NCBI RefSeq assembly: GCF_021295395.1
Contig: NZ_JAIWOU010000001.1
Location: 933,001-997,000, forward strand
Source of the DNA: Komagataeibacter sp. FNDCR2
Lineage (GTDB): Bacteria; Pseudomonadota; Alphaproteobacteria; Acetobacterales; Acetobacteraceae
DNA length: 64,000 bases
Direction: 5' to 3'
Shown here: piece after piece, positions 32,344 to 41,289 of the stretch
Numbering within the stretch: position 1 is the stretch's first letter
How the letters are laid out: each line of letters opens with the position of its first letter
The notes under the pieces: generated by a model
What the model saw: the letters and a program-made list of their open reading frames with translations, nothing else
What the model was told of the DNA's origin: nothing
Databases searched by the model: none
Translations under genes and position numbers: made by a program

Positions 32344-32680
32344 CGTCCATCCTTTCAGACCATTTGAACCGTGCTTCGTGCCGTCTCCTGCCGCCAGATA
32401 CACGCGACACCCCGCGCATGAATGTGCGGGACAAACGCGAGCGGGCTGAAAACGAGATGTGGACAGCATGCGCCAGAAGCGACAGGCCCGGGGCAACCGG
32501 GACTGGATCCCGGCGCCCCTGCCCCTCCTGACGTCACATGACCGGCTCACAGCGATGCCAGAACTCTCTCGTGCCCCCCGCGATATCGGCAAGTCGCATC
32601 GGGCTGAGTTCCGTCCGTCGCGTGCGCCTTACCTTTCCAGCGGGTGAGCCGTCCTGCGCGCCTCGAAGAACGCTCCGCCG
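32344..32680. other. Intergenic region without a gene
   Basis: 337 bp between two minus-strand genes. It must hold the promoter of the DUF1264 gene at its left end. A short stem GCCGCC/GGCGG lies across the stop codon of the YciE-like gene at the right end. No open frame here has coding character. Confidence 0.4.
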
Positions 32681-33184
32681 TCAGGCGGCATGCTGGTTCA
32701 CGCACCCTTCGGCAATGCGCGTCAGTTTCTGGTCGGCAGATTTTTCTTCCTCAAGCGTCTGCCTCAGCAAAGACGCGCAGTCGGCACGACCAAGCTGTGT
32801 GGCATAGGCGATAAGGCTGCCATAACGGGTTATTTCATAATGTTCGACAGCCTGGGCGGCCGAGAGCATGGCAGCGTCACAGACCTCGGGATCATCGCAG
32901 TCGCTGATGATGTCCTTCGCCTCGGCGAGAATTCCATCCATTGCCTGGCATGTTGCCCCTTTGACGGGTTGACCATGCATCTGGAATACCTGCTCCAGCC
33001 TGCGCACCTGCCCCTCCGTTTCCGTCAGATGCTGCTGGAAGGCAGCCTTCAGTTCCGGTTCAGACGCCTTTTCCGCCATGGTGGGCAGATTCTTGACGAT
33101 CTGGTTTTCGGCATAATAGATGTCCTGAAGGGTATGCACGAACAGGTCATCCAGCGTCTTGATAGGTTTCGTGAACAAGCCCAT
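32681..33184 (-). CDS. YciE/YciF-like ferritin-fold protein (DUF892)
   Basis: A 167-aa helical protein with the DUF892 pattern: TLDDLFVHTLQDIYYAENQIVKNLPTMAEKA at the start, then HLTETEGQVRRLEQVFQMHGQP, a central ISDCDDPEVCDAAMLSAAQAVEHYEITRYGSLIAYATQLG and a terminal LRQTLEEEKSADQKL. The glutamates and histidine fit a ferritin-like dimetal four-helix bundle. Homologues are stress-induced. GGAGA lies 7 nt before the ATG. It is a single gene with a 616-bp upstream region. Confidence 0.9.
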   Translation of the reverse strand: MGLFTKPIKTLDDLFVHTLQDIYYAENQIVKNLPTMAEKASEPELKAAFQQHLTETEGQVRRLEQVFQMHGQPVKGATCQAMDGILAEAKDIISDCDDPEVCDAAMLSAAQAVEHYEITRYGSLIAYATQLGRADCASLLRQTLEEEKSADQKLTRIAEGCVNQHAA

Positions 33185-33800
33185 TGGTTTTCTCCATTAT
33201 TGAAGGAATATCTGTTACCTGACTGGCGTGGGGCATGCGGCAAACCGATCGCGGCACCCGGTATCCGGGATACGAAGTCAGGTATTTCGTGGCCCTGCGC
33301 GCCAGCCTTGGCGTGCTGCCCACAGCTACCGCCCCGGTTTGCCATTTTTCCATTCTTCTTTATTGATATTGGGACGGTCGTTCATCCAACCGACCTGTGA
33401 CAAACTGCCCGGCATGAACGGGGTTTCAAGGTTTCAGGAAAAAAATACAGTCTTTCTGGAAATAGAAAACGCGACGGGAGCGAGCGGCATTTTATTCGCG
33501 TTTCCACATTAAAATCTTCCCGGTCATAATAACGGCAATATATTTGACTATGTAATTCAGGAAAATTGTGACGCAGGCAAACCATCCTGACTGTCCACAC
33601 GGAACCATCGGGACAACCATGGCCAGACCGGGCCATCGGTGCCTATCCGTGCGACCCGATCCTCTGCCATCTTCCGTCACCTGAAAGAAAAAGGGTGCCT
33701 CGCGCATCCATTTTCGAACATGACGCGCAACCGGCAGTCTCCCAACTCTTTAATCCTGCGTTGGCCGCCGAGAGCCTGAAGCCAGCAGGAGTGATGTCTC
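33185..33800. promoter_or_regulatory. Divergent intergenic region between YciE-like and hydroxylase operon
   Basis: 616 bp with no credible gene on either strand. It carries promoters for both flanking transcripts. The centre (33400-33570) is AT-rich, with a TTGACT hexamer at 33544-33549 on the plus strand but no well-placed -10. A short inverted repeat GTATCC-G-GGATAC is at 33261-33273. An AT-rich block then gives way to GC-rich sequence before the hydroxylase ribosome site (GGAG). Confidence 0.4.
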
Positions 33801-34307
33801 ATGAACAGTGCGTCCATGGTGGCTCCCTGTCGCCTCCGGATTAATGGACAGGATTATGCCGCTGACCTGCCGCCATCCGTCACGTTGCTGGACCTGCTAC
33901 GCGAACGGCTCGACCTTACCGGCACAAAAAAGGGATGCGACCACGGACAATGCGGTGCGTGCACCGTGCTGGTCGGGGGAAAACGCGTCAAAAGCTGCCT
34001 CGTACTGGCGGTCTCGATACCCGACACCGCCGTCACGACCATTGAGGGCATCAGTCAGGATGGCCAGTTGCACCCGATGCAGCAGGCCTTCATCGACGCC
34101 GATGCCTTCCAGTGTGGTTACTGCACGCCAGGACAGATCATGTCCGCAATCGCGCTGCTGGAAGAAGGCCATGTCCGTTCCCGCGAAGAGATCCGCGAAT
34201 TCATGAGCGGCAATCTCTGCCGCTGCGGTGCCTATAACGGCATTATCGACGCCATTGAGCAGGTCGCCGCGCAGCGGCATCGGGACAGTGCGGGAGAGGC
34301 CGCATGA
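33801..34307 (+). CDS. Molybdenum hydroxylase 2Fe-2S subunit (YagT/PaoA-like)
   Basis: A 168-aa subunit carrying two [2Fe-2S] clusters. The plant-type ferredoxin domain has CDHGQCGACTVL and a later Cys (KSCL), and the helical C-terminal domain has FQCGYCTPGQI and GNLCRCGAYNGI. It passes electrons from the Mo site to FAD in xanthine dehydrogenase/aldehyde oxidoreductase complexes. Unlike PaoA of E. coli, no twin-arginine signal is present, so this complex is probably cytoplasmic. It overlaps the FAD subunit gene by 4 nt (ATGA) and leads a three-gene operon. Confidence 0.93.
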   Translation: MNSASMVAPCRLRINGQDYAADLPPSVTLLDLLRERLDLTGTKKGCDHGQCGACTVLVGGKRVKSCLVLAVSIPDTAVTTIEGISQDGQLHPMQQAFIDADAFQCGYCTPGQIMSAIALLEEGHVRSREEIREFMSGNLCRCGAYNGIIDAIEQVAAQRHRDSAGEAA

Positions 34308-35314
34308 GGAACTTTTCATATGCGCGGCCCGGCACGATCGATGAGGCATACCACGTTGCCGAGCGCACGCGCTTCCTTGCCGGCGGCACGAACCTGATCG
34401 ACCTCATGAAATCGGATGTCGAGCGCCCCGCTCATGTAATCGACCTCAAATCCCTCGGCATGAACCGGATTGAAGAACAGCCCGGTGGCGGCCTGCGTCT
34501 TGGCGCGCTGGCGACCAACGCCGATACGGCCATGCATCCCCTGGTGACGGAACGCCATCCCCTTCTGGCCTCGGCCATTCTCGCGGGTGCCAGTGCGCAG
34601 ATCCGGAACGTGGCGACCAATGGTGGCAATCTGAACCAGAGAACACGGTGCCATTACTTTTATGATCCCGACATGCCCTGCAACAAGCGCGCCCCCGGCG
34701 TCGGATGCGCCGCGCGCGGCGGTCGCAACCGGATCATGGCCGTGCTGGGAACGAGTGACGCATGTATCGCCACATTCCCGTCGGACATGTGCATCGCCCT
34801 CGCGGCGCTGCATGCGACGGTCAATCTGCACGGCCCGGAAGGCGCACGGTCGGTGCCCGTACGTGACTATCATTGCCTGCCCGGGAAGACACCGTGGATC
34901 GAGAACGTCCTGCAGTCCGGCGAAATCGTGACATCCATTGATCTGCCCGCCATTTCTTTCGAGGGGCATTACACATATCTCAAGATCCGCGACCGGCTTT
35001 CCTTCGCCTTCGCAATCGTTTCTGTTGCGGTTGGGCTGGAAATGGAAAGCGACGGCACCATTCGCTGCGGTCATGTTGCACTGGGCGGCGTGGGAACAAA
35101 GCCCTGGTGCGTGCCGGAGGCAGAGGCGCTGATGAAACACAGGCCGCCCTCGCATTCGCTTTTCCGGGACGTGGCCGAGCGTATCATGGAGGGCGCCGTC
35201 ATGGATCGCGACAACGCCGCCAAGCTGAAGCTCGCGCCACGTGTGATCGAACGGGCGCTATGGCAGGCCGCCGAAGGCACGCCCCAGTCCCAGACCTGCA
35301 AGATTATCCGCTGA
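34304..35314 (+). CDS. Molybdenum hydroxylase FAD subunit, PaoB/YagS-like
   Basis: A 336-aa FAD-binding subunit. The N-terminal FAD motif is FLAGGTNLIDLMKSDVERP, and the second is ATNGGNLNQRTRC. A Cys-rich insert follows: CHYF, then PCNKRAPGVGCAARGGRNR, and ACIATFPSDM. This is the insert that holds an extra [4Fe-4S] cluster in PaoB, which marks the operon as YagTSR/PaoABC type rather than classical xanthine dehydrogenase. The C-terminal CO-dehydrogenase flavoprotein domain completes the chain. It starts on an ATGA overlap and is followed at 12 nt by the Mo subunit. Confidence 0.92.
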   Translation: MRNFSYARPGTIDEAYHVAERTRFLAGGTNLIDLMKSDVERPAHVIDLKSLGMNRIEEQPGGGLRLGALATNADTAMHPLVTERHPLLASAILAGASAQIRNVATNGGNLNQRTRCHYFYDPDMPCNKRAPGVGCAARGGRNRIMAVLGTSDACIATFPSDMCIALAALHATVNLHGPEGARSVPVRDYHCLPGKTPWIENVLQSGEIVTSIDLPAISFEGHYTYLKIRDRLSFAFAIVSVAVGLEMESDGTIRCGHVALGGVGTKPWCVPEAEALMKHRPPSHSLFRDVAERIMEGAVMDRDNAAKLKLAPRVIERALWQAAEGTPQSQTCKIIR

Positions 35315-35326
35315 AGGAGGCGCACC

Positions 35327-37561
35327 GTGAACGTCGCGTCAACGAATATCGGGCAACCCGTCTCACGGATCGACGGGTTTGCCAAGGTGACCGGGCAGGC
35401 GAAATATGCCGCGGAACCTCATCCGCCAGGACTGGTGTACGGTGTTATCGTCAACAGTCAGATCACACGCGGCCGCATCGAAAACATCCACGACCATGCG
35501 GCACGCGCGGTTCCCGGCGTGATCGAGGTCATGACGCACCGCAATCGCCCGCATACGGCATTATTCGAAAAATCCTATGTGGATGATCTGGGCATACCGG
35601 GATCGCCCTACAAACCCCTGCATGACAGCAAAATTCGCTTCAACGGACAGCCCGTCGCCGTCGTCTTCGCGGAGACGTTCGAGGCGGCGCGTGAAGCGGC
35701 GATGCTGGTTCAGGTTGATTATGAACAGTGGCCCCATAACGCCGATTTCGAAGCCGCCCTGCAACAGAAATACATGCCCACGAAAACGCGCAGCAATTAT
35801 GTTCCCCCCAGGTCAAGGGGAAACGCCTCCGAAGCCTATGCGCTGAGTGCGGTAAAGGCCGGGGGGCGCTTTCATCTTGCATCGGAACATCACAATCCGA
35901 TGGAAATGCACGCCACGACCGTTATTGTCGAAAACGATGGCGCACTGACGGTCTGGGACAAGACACAGGGCTCCCAGGCGGTCCAGAGTTACCTGACGAA
36001 GGCCCTGTCCCTGCCCAGGGATCAGGTACGCGTTCGCAATCCCTACGTCGGGGGGGCGTTCGGCTCCGGTTTGCGGCCCCTGTACAATGTCTTCCTCGCC
36101 ACCCTTGGCGCGAAAATGCTCAGACGCTCGTTACGCGTGAGCCTGACACGATCGCAGATGTTCACGCATGTTTTCAGGCCGGAAGCGGTCATGGACATAG
36201 CACTCGGCGCCAGTGCGGACGGAACGCTGCAGGCGATGATCGTCAAAGGTGTTACCGACACTTCACGCTTCGAACACAACATGGAAAATATCGTCATCTG
36301 GGGGCTGATCAATTACAAATGTCCCAATGCCGCAGCAGACTATGAAATAGCGCCACGGGACACTTACACCTCCAGCGATATGCGCGCGCCAGGTGCTGCA
36401 ACCGGCGTTAATCTTTTTGAGATGGCAATAGATGAAATGGCCTGGGCCTGCAGGATGGACCCGCTGGCATTCCGGCTGCGCAATTACTCGGAAATCGACG
36501 CCATGCATGACATGCCGCTCACCAGCAAGGCTTTACGGGAGGCACTGTTGCTGGGCGCCGGGCATTTCGGCTGGCACGGGCGCCATCCCGTTCCCGGCAC
36601 CATGCGCGACGGCAGGGAACTTATCGGCTGGGGAATGGCGACCGGCCTTTGGGACGCCATGTTCTCCCCTACCTCCGCCCGTGCCCGCCTGAGTTCCGAC
36701 GGACGGCTCCATATCGCCACCGCCGCCGCGGATATCGGGACCGGCACTTACACCATTCTGGCCCAGACGGCTTCAGAAGCGTTCGGGATCCCGATCGACG
36801 GGATCGATATTGAACTGGGAGATTCCACTCTGCCGGAATGCCCGACCGAAGGCGGTTCATGGACGGCAGCCTCTGCGGGGGCCGCCGTCTGGCGTGCCTG
36901 CCGGAGCCTGCGTGAAAAATTCTTAAAGGCGCTTGCCAGAAATGAAAATATTCCGGACTGGGCAAAGCAGGATACCGTAACGCTGGAGGCTGGCGTCGTG
37001 CAGGGCATGCAGGGCAATGAAAGGCGCGTCCTTTCCCTTTCCGACGCCCTCTCCCTTATGGGACAGGACAGCCTCGAAGCCGAAGAAACCGCAAAACCGG
37101 GACTGTGGGGAAAGATCAGCCAGATGCGCAAAGCCCGTTTTACGCATAGCGCGGTCTTTTGCGAAGTACGCGTGGATCAGGAACTGGGCACCGTGCGCGT
37201 GACCCGCCTTGTCAATGCCGTGGCGGCGGGGCGCATCATGAACCCGAAAACCGCCGCCAGCCAGATACGCGGCGCCATGGTGATGGCGACGGGAATGGCG
37301 TTGCATGAGGACTCATTGATGGATGAGCGTGTCGGCCGTTTCATGAATCACAGTTTCGCGGAATATCATATTCCGACCCATGCCGACATTCCGGACATCG
37401 ATGTTCTTTTTGTGGATGAACACGATGAGGAAGTCAGCCCGCTGGGGATCAAGGGCGTGGGTGAGATCGGTATGTGTGGCACGGCCGCCGCCATTGCCAA
37501 CGCCATTTTCCACGCCACCGGAAAGCGGTATCGCAACATGCCAATAATGCCGGGCGCCTGA
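35327..37561 (+). CDS. Molybdenum hydroxylase catalytic subunit, PaoC/YagR-like
   Basis: A 744-aa molybdopterin-binding subunit. The start is a GTG with a strong SD (GAAGGAGG at 35313-35320). The N-terminal domain has DGFAKVTGQAKYAAEP, cofactor loops include GSQAVQSYLTKAL and NPYVGGAFGSGL, and the C-terminus has KGVGEIGMCGTAAAIANAIFHATG, whose Glu is the expected catalytic base. This predicts oxidation of an aldehyde or N-heterocycle, with electrons passed to the small subunit. No XdhC/PaoD-like maturation factor is found beside it. Confidence 0.93.
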   Translation: MNVASTNIGQPVSRIDGFAKVTGQAKYAAEPHPPGLVYGVIVNSQITRGRIENIHDHAARAVPGVIEVMTHRNRPHTALFEKSYVDDLGIPGSPYKPLHDSKIRFNGQPVAVVFAETFEAAREAAMLVQVDYEQWPHNADFEAALQQKYMPTKTRSNYVPPRSRGNASEAYALSAVKAGGRFHLASEHHNPMEMHATTVIVENDGALTVWDKTQGSQAVQSYLTKALSLPRDQVRVRNPYVGGAFGSGLRPLYNVFLATLGAKMLRRSLRVSLTRSQMFTHVFRPEAVMDIALGASADGTLQAMIVKGVTDTSRFEHNMENIVIWGLINYKCPNAAADYEIAPRDTYTSSDMRAPGAATGVNLFEMAIDEMAWACRMDPLAFRLRNYSEIDAMHDMPLTSKALREALLLGAGHFGWHGRHPVPGTMRDGRELIGWGMATGLWDAMFSPTSARARLSSDGRLHIATAAADIGTGTYTILAQTASEAFGIPIDGIDIELGDSTLPECPTEGGSWTAASAGAAVWRACRSLREKFLKALARNENIPDWAKQDTVTLEAGVVQGMQGNERRVLSLSDALSLMGQDSLEAEETAKPGLWGKISQMRKARFTHSAVFCEVRVDQELGTVRVTRLVNAVAAGRIMNPKTAASQIRGAMVMATGMALHEDSLMDERVGRFMNHSFAEYHIPTHADIPDIDVLFVDEHDEEVSPLGIKGVGEIGMCGTAAAIANAIFHATGKRYRNMPIMPGA

Positions 37562-37595
37562 ATAAAACCCGTTTCCGACTGGTGGAGAATCCCGG

Positions 37596-38207
37596 ATGGA
37601 TCTGGATAGCTTCCTTCAACATGGTCGGTGGCTTCACGTTTGCGTTGATATGCAAAGGATGTTTCGTGAAAAGACCCCATGGCAGGCCGCATGGATGCCC
37701 AGTATCCTTCCGAATATTGTCGATATTGTAACGCGGCATGCTGAAAATACTGTCTTTACCCGCTTTATTCCCCCCCAGCGCGCCGACGACGCATGCGGGG
37801 CATGGCGGGAGTATTACGAACACTGGCACCAGATGACACGAGCGGAAATTGACCCCGACCTTCTTGAACTCGTGCCTGAGTTGAAGGTGTTTTCTTTCCC
37901 GGACAAAGTATTTGATAAAAATAATTATTCCGCGTGGCGCGCAACGAAGTTCCGGGATTATGTCAGAAACCATGATCCCGCGGCGATTGTACTAACAGGT
38001 GGTGAAACAGATATCTGCGTTCTGTTCACCGCCCTGGAGGCCATAGACCGAGGGTACAGGACCATCATCATTTCTGATGCTGTTTACAGTTCCGTAGATG
38101 AAACGCATGATTCAACAATCAATTTTTATACAAAGCGTTTTACAAATCAGATTTTGACCATATCGACAAAGGAATTTAACCGTCAGGCACCGACCTCCGG
38201 CAGGTAG
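37596..38207 (+). CDS. Isochorismatase-like cysteine hydrolase
   Basis: A 203-aa protein of the isochorismatase-like hydrolase fold. The catalytic triad is visible: Asp18 in HVCVDMQRMF, Lys104 in SFPDKVFD and Cys141 in LTGGETDICVLFTAL. Members hydrolyse nicotinamide, peroxyureidoacrylate, N-carbamoyl compounds or isochorismate; the substrate is not set by the sequence. It starts 34 nt after the Mo-hydroxylase catalytic gene, so it may act on the product of that enzyme. A lower GC content around 37900-38170 is visible. Confidence 0.85.
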   Translation: MDLDSFLQHGRWLHVCVDMQRMFREKTPWQAAWMPSILPNIVDIVTRHAENTVFTRFIPPQRADDACGAWREYYEHWHQMTRAEIDPDLLELVPELKVFSFPDKVFDKNNYSAWRATKFRDYVRNHDPAAIVLTGGETDICVLFTALEAIDRGYRTIIISDAVYSSVDETHDSTINFYTKRFTNQILTISTKEFNRQAPTSGR

Positions 38208-38323
38208 GGATCCTGTTCCTTTCCTGCTTTGGGTCTGATCCGCTCAAAAAAGTGCAGCCTCATCGTGTCCACACCCTTCGGAAGATTATGACGACATTTT
38301 CTTGAAGTATTGAGGAATGTATC

Positions 38324-38902
38324 GTGACGGTGATCAATATTGTGCTGATGCGCCACGCGGAAAAACCGGACGAAAAATTTCATGAAACCGGCATCGACGC
38401 TCATGGCCGGGACGATCCCTATTCATTGAGCAGACGGGGGTGGCGCCGCGCAAGGGAACTGGCCGGTTTCTTTGCCTTCCCGGGCAGCAGGACGCTACGG
38501 CTACCGATACCTGATCGCATTTTCGCCTCGGCTTTCCGGCCCGGTGGCGGCCATAGCCGGCGGCCGGAACAGACCGTGCAGCCACTTTCCGAACAACTGA
38601 ACTGCCCCGTGGATCTGACCTGGGCGCTGCATCAGGAACAGGAATTCGGTGCCGTTCTTTCCACTATGGAAGGCACATCGCTGGTCTGCTGGCAGCATCA
38701 GGGCCTCGCCCCCCTGACGAGGGCGATTGTCGCACCGCAACAGTTCCCCGGGCTTCATGAATGGCCTTCTGGTTGTTACGACAGGATATGGTGGCTCCAC
38801 CGAAGCCGCCGCACCATGGCATGGCGCATCACATCGTATCGCATGACCGGACCACCGGACTTCCTGCTACAGCCCGATGAAACCAACCGACTGCCCCCAT
38901 AA
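38324..38902 (+). CDS. Histidine phosphatase-family protein
   Basis: A 192-aa protein with the phosphohistidine signature LMRHAEKP (Arg10, His11) at the N-terminus and the later conserved block LVCWQHQGLAPLTRAI that carries the second catalytic His. The GTG start has GAGGA about 9 nt upstream. It could act on small phosphoesters or phosphoproteins. It is the last ordinary chromosomal gene before the prophage scar; its stop is 14 nt before a transposase fragment. Confidence 0.75.
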   Translation: MTVINIVLMRHAEKPDEKFHETGIDAHGRDDPYSLSRRGWRRARELAGFFAFPGSRTLRLPIPDRIFASAFRPGGGHSRRPEQTVQPLSEQLNCPVDLTWALHQEQEFGAVLSTMEGTSLVCWQHQGLAPLTRAIVAPQQFPGLHEWPSGCYDRIWWLHRSRRTMAWRITSYRMTGPPDFLLQPDETNRLPP

Positions 38903-38916
38903 CACCCCCACACACC

Positions 38917-39039
38917 ATGGTATTGCGCCAGTTCGGAAAGGATGCCGAACCGAAAGCCAACAGCATGATCGAGCGGTTTAACGGACGTATCGCGACCGAA
39001 GTGCCCCCAATATTACGTCTCCAGTCATACAGCGCCTGA
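38917..39039 (+). pseudogene. IS481-like transposase C-terminal fragment
   Basis: A 40-codon frame reads GKDAEPKANSMIERFNGRIATE and is reminiscent of the retroviral-integrase-type transposase core around the catalytic Glu (NSMIERFNGRI). Nothing upstream of it continues the frame, so it is a remnant. It abuts the first tail-spike-like gene and suggests an insertion sequence took part in forming the scar. Confidence 0.55.
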
Positions 39040-39047
39040 GAACCGGC

Positions 39048-40679
39048 TCAGGGCTGCTTCGTGGGAACCGCCCACCACGTTCCCGTCTGAATTCCACCGC
39101 TATTCTTCATTACCTGATGAACGGAAGAATTCGTAAAAACTGATGGAGGTGTAGCCAACAGTACCTGATTGGCCGCGGTAGATGACGAAGAACATGCGCT
39201 CTTCCCCAAAGCGGTATAAATGCCGTTTTCGGTTGATCTGCCAAAATCTTCCGCCAGGCTGGCAATCCGGACATTACTGCATCCTCCGCCAAGGCTATAT
39301 TTGGCGTTGAATGTAAATGCCGCGTTGAAGAGCATTCGTCCTTCAACCTGCCCCAGATATGCGGATACGGCCCCCCCTGAATCCACCATCATGACGGACG
39401 CTCCTGAGGCAGGCGTTCCGGATGATGCCCCGTTCTGGCCAAAGGTGCGTAGCGAGTTGACCGTAACCACAACGCCGGAAGCCGCTACTTCCAGACAGTT
39501 TACGGTGCTGTCACACGACAGCTTGCCGACCTGCACCCCTGTTGCTACGCCACTGGCGAAGCTGTTCGTGCCTGCGTAAAAATAGATCCCCGCTCTAGCC
39601 GGCAGAACAAATATGTTATCCAGAAACGGGCTGTCCACACGCCCGAGTTTTACGGCTTGGCTGTGAGCTTCCTGATAGGACATAACCGCATTCGCGCCGG
39701 ACCAGTATGGCCATGCGTGAATGTTGTTGATGCGTGAGACATCCGCGTCGGCATCAATATTGACCGAATAATCAAAAAACTGCCCGTACAGCCCTTCAAT
39801 AATTGTACGGCCTCCATTTACGGAATTCACGCCAGCAAGAACCCCGTCCATGAACAGGTTCCGCAGAAGCGTGTATCCTTCCACATTATGCAGATAGATA
39901 ACGGGGGGATAGATAACGGGCGTCCAGGACGTTGCGTTGGCCGCTGGCGCTGTCTGGCCCGGCTGCCAGAATGCGATATCTCGTATCTGCGTGCCACGGG
40001 ACTGTATATCGTGGACATACACCGGCGGGACGGTTGTTTCGTCAATATCGAACCATGTACCCAATGCGGCTGCTGGGCTCTGCGCGGAATAATTTTCCAG
40101 CCAACCCGCGCCCTGAAGAGTGACCGGGCATCCAATACTGATCTCGCTGTCGATCACATAATGACGCGGCAGGAAACGGACCGTACCGCCACCTGCTGCG
40201 CAGACGGTGGCCACGGCTTTCTGTATCCATGGCGCATCATCAGCACCATTGTTTCCTGCTCCCTTGAGATAGTCCGGCACAACCTCGTACAGCGTGGACA
40301 GGTATCCTGAAACATTGAAATTCCCGGATGTATCCATCGTAGCGATCCGGGCACCGCTACTGTTCCTGAACGGCAGCGTCGTGGAGGACAGGGAAATAGT
40401 CGCCGCCCCCACTGTCGCGTTGGTCAGGATCGGGGTTGTCAGGTTCTGGTTCGTAGACGTGTCGCCGCTTCTGTTGAGCTTGAGACCCTCTGCCCCTGTG
40501 GCGCGCGAGATTTCCTCTCCCATCGCGATACTGAGCGGTGAACCGTTATAGAGGAGCGCGGCCTGCCAGTCCTCAAGCGTCGGAACGTAACTTGTCGTCC
40601 ATCTGGACGGCGGCACCGGTGAACGCGCCTGCGCGCTCATTGGCAGAAACAGGAGGAATGCCATGATGATACGTTTCAT
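39048..40679 (-). CDS. Tail-spike-like phage protein, copy 1
   Basis: A 543-aa protein from the ATG at 40679, which has a purine-rich stretch upstream (GAGACCGAAGAA). It starts with a Sec-type signal (MKRIIMAFLLFLPMSAQA), unusual for a tail protein. The middle (AGNNGADDAPWIQKAVATVCAAGGGTVRFLPRHYVID) is the conserved opening of pectate-lyase/beta-helix tail spikes, followed by NIHAWPYWSGANAV and SLRTFGQNG. It is closely related to the 567-aa protein at 61217-62920, with shorter N-terminal Thr/Asn repeats. A short CCTGAG/CTCAGG stem lies at its 3' end. A host polysaccharide depolymerase role is only an inference. Confidence 0.75.
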   Translation of the reverse strand: MKRIIMAFLLFLPMSAQARSPVPPSRWTTSYVPTLEDWQAALLYNGSPLSIAMGEEISRATGAEGLKLNRSGDTSTNQNLTTPILTNATVGAATISLSSTTLPFRNSSGARIATMDTSGNFNVSGYLSTLYEVVPDYLKGAGNNGADDAPWIQKAVATVCAAGGGTVRFLPRHYVIDSEISIGCPVTLQGAGWLENYSAQSPAAALGTWFDIDETTVPPVYVHDIQSRGTQIRDIAFWQPGQTAPAANATSWTPVIYPPVIYLHNVEGYTLLRNLFMDGVLAGVNSVNGGRTIIEGLYGQFFDYSVNIDADADVSRINNIHAWPYWSGANAVMSYQEAHSQAVKLGRVDSPFLDNIFVLPARAGIYFYAGTNSFASGVATGVQVGKLSCDSTVNCLEVAASGVVVTVNSLRTFGQNGASSGTPASGASVMMVDSGGAVSAYLGQVEGRMLFNAAFTFNAKYSLGGGCSNVRIASLAEDFGRSTENGIYTALGKSACSSSSTAANQVLLATPPSVFTNSSVHQVMKNSGGIQTGTWWAVPTKQP

Positions 40680-40763
40680 TTCTTCGGTCTCTCCGTCATC
40701 AGGCATGCCACGCGACGTAAGTCCTGCGGCCTGCACGTCATTCAGTGTATCCACAGGGCACGA
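40680..40763 (-). pseudogene. Remnant of tail-tube A-like gene 3' part
   Basis: In frame with the spike ATG, codons upstream read PVDTLNDVQAAGLTSRG then PDDGETEE. The intact neighbour of spike copy 2 has ADTLNGVPAAGLMPRD and ends DDPGEGETEQ. The two blocks are joined here with the intervening part deleted. So the gene that lies before the spike in the full prophage is present here only as a shortened tail, now fused in frame to the spike reading frame without a stop. Confidence 0.7.
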
Positions 40764-41089
40764 AATGCGCGAGGACCGGGCCGACAGCCGCACCATCACC
40801 TACGATAAACCGGCCGGGGAGCATATCCTTGACCTGCCTGCCATCCCATTCCAGCATTCACAGCAGTATATTGGTCCTGTTGAGCGCCTGCAGGACCAAC
40901 GCCGTGCGGAACGCGCGGTTTACGTCAATGGCCGGACGCCCCCAAGAAAGCAGCTGGTCGCCTGCATTGCGGTCCGCACGTTGGTCACGCCGCGCGGCGG
41001 TGACCTGCATGGAAATCAGGTTGGCAGCGGGATCGCCCGTCAGCCTGTCCACATCGATATTGGCAATGTGGACGATGCAACACCAGTCG
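40764..41089. other. Unassigned remnant between tail and integrase fragments
   Basis: 326 bp of GC-rich sequence that has frames on both strands but none I recognise. The minus-strand frame at 40858-41094 (78 aa) looks the most gene-like, yet has no ribosome site. Best read as decayed phage DNA. Confidence 0.4.
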
Positions 41090-41289
41090 CGCATGCGCAG
41101 AATTGCAGCATATTATGAAGCCTCGGGCCTATCCCTCACCCGCTTGCGCATTCATGACCGCCGCCATGCCTTCACCATCCGGGCTACACATCGGTCAAGA
41201 CGACCGAGAGCTATTTGTCCGCCCCGAGGGCGGATGAGCTTGAGCAGGTGCTGCATGGCGGCACAAATTGGGGCACAGAGCCCGTATGA
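41090..41289 (+). pseudogene. Tyrosine recombinase (integrase) C-terminal remnant
   Basis: One frame reads LTRLRIHDRRHAFTIRA (box II HxxR motif), and a second frame directly after reads YTSVKTTESYLSAPRADELEQ, the region with the nucleophile Tyr, ending in a stop at 41287-41289. The 15 or so codons normally between them, including the GH motif, are missing and the frame changes at the join. This is the tail of a phage integrase, 67 nt upstream of a tRNA-Ser relic, the usual place for one. Confidence 0.72.

Noticed and set aside
33228-33512. 94-aa plus-strand frame in the 616-bp divergent gap
   Set aside because: Starts in GC-rich and runs into AT-rich sequence with no SD and no plausible protein pattern; treated as regulatory DNA.
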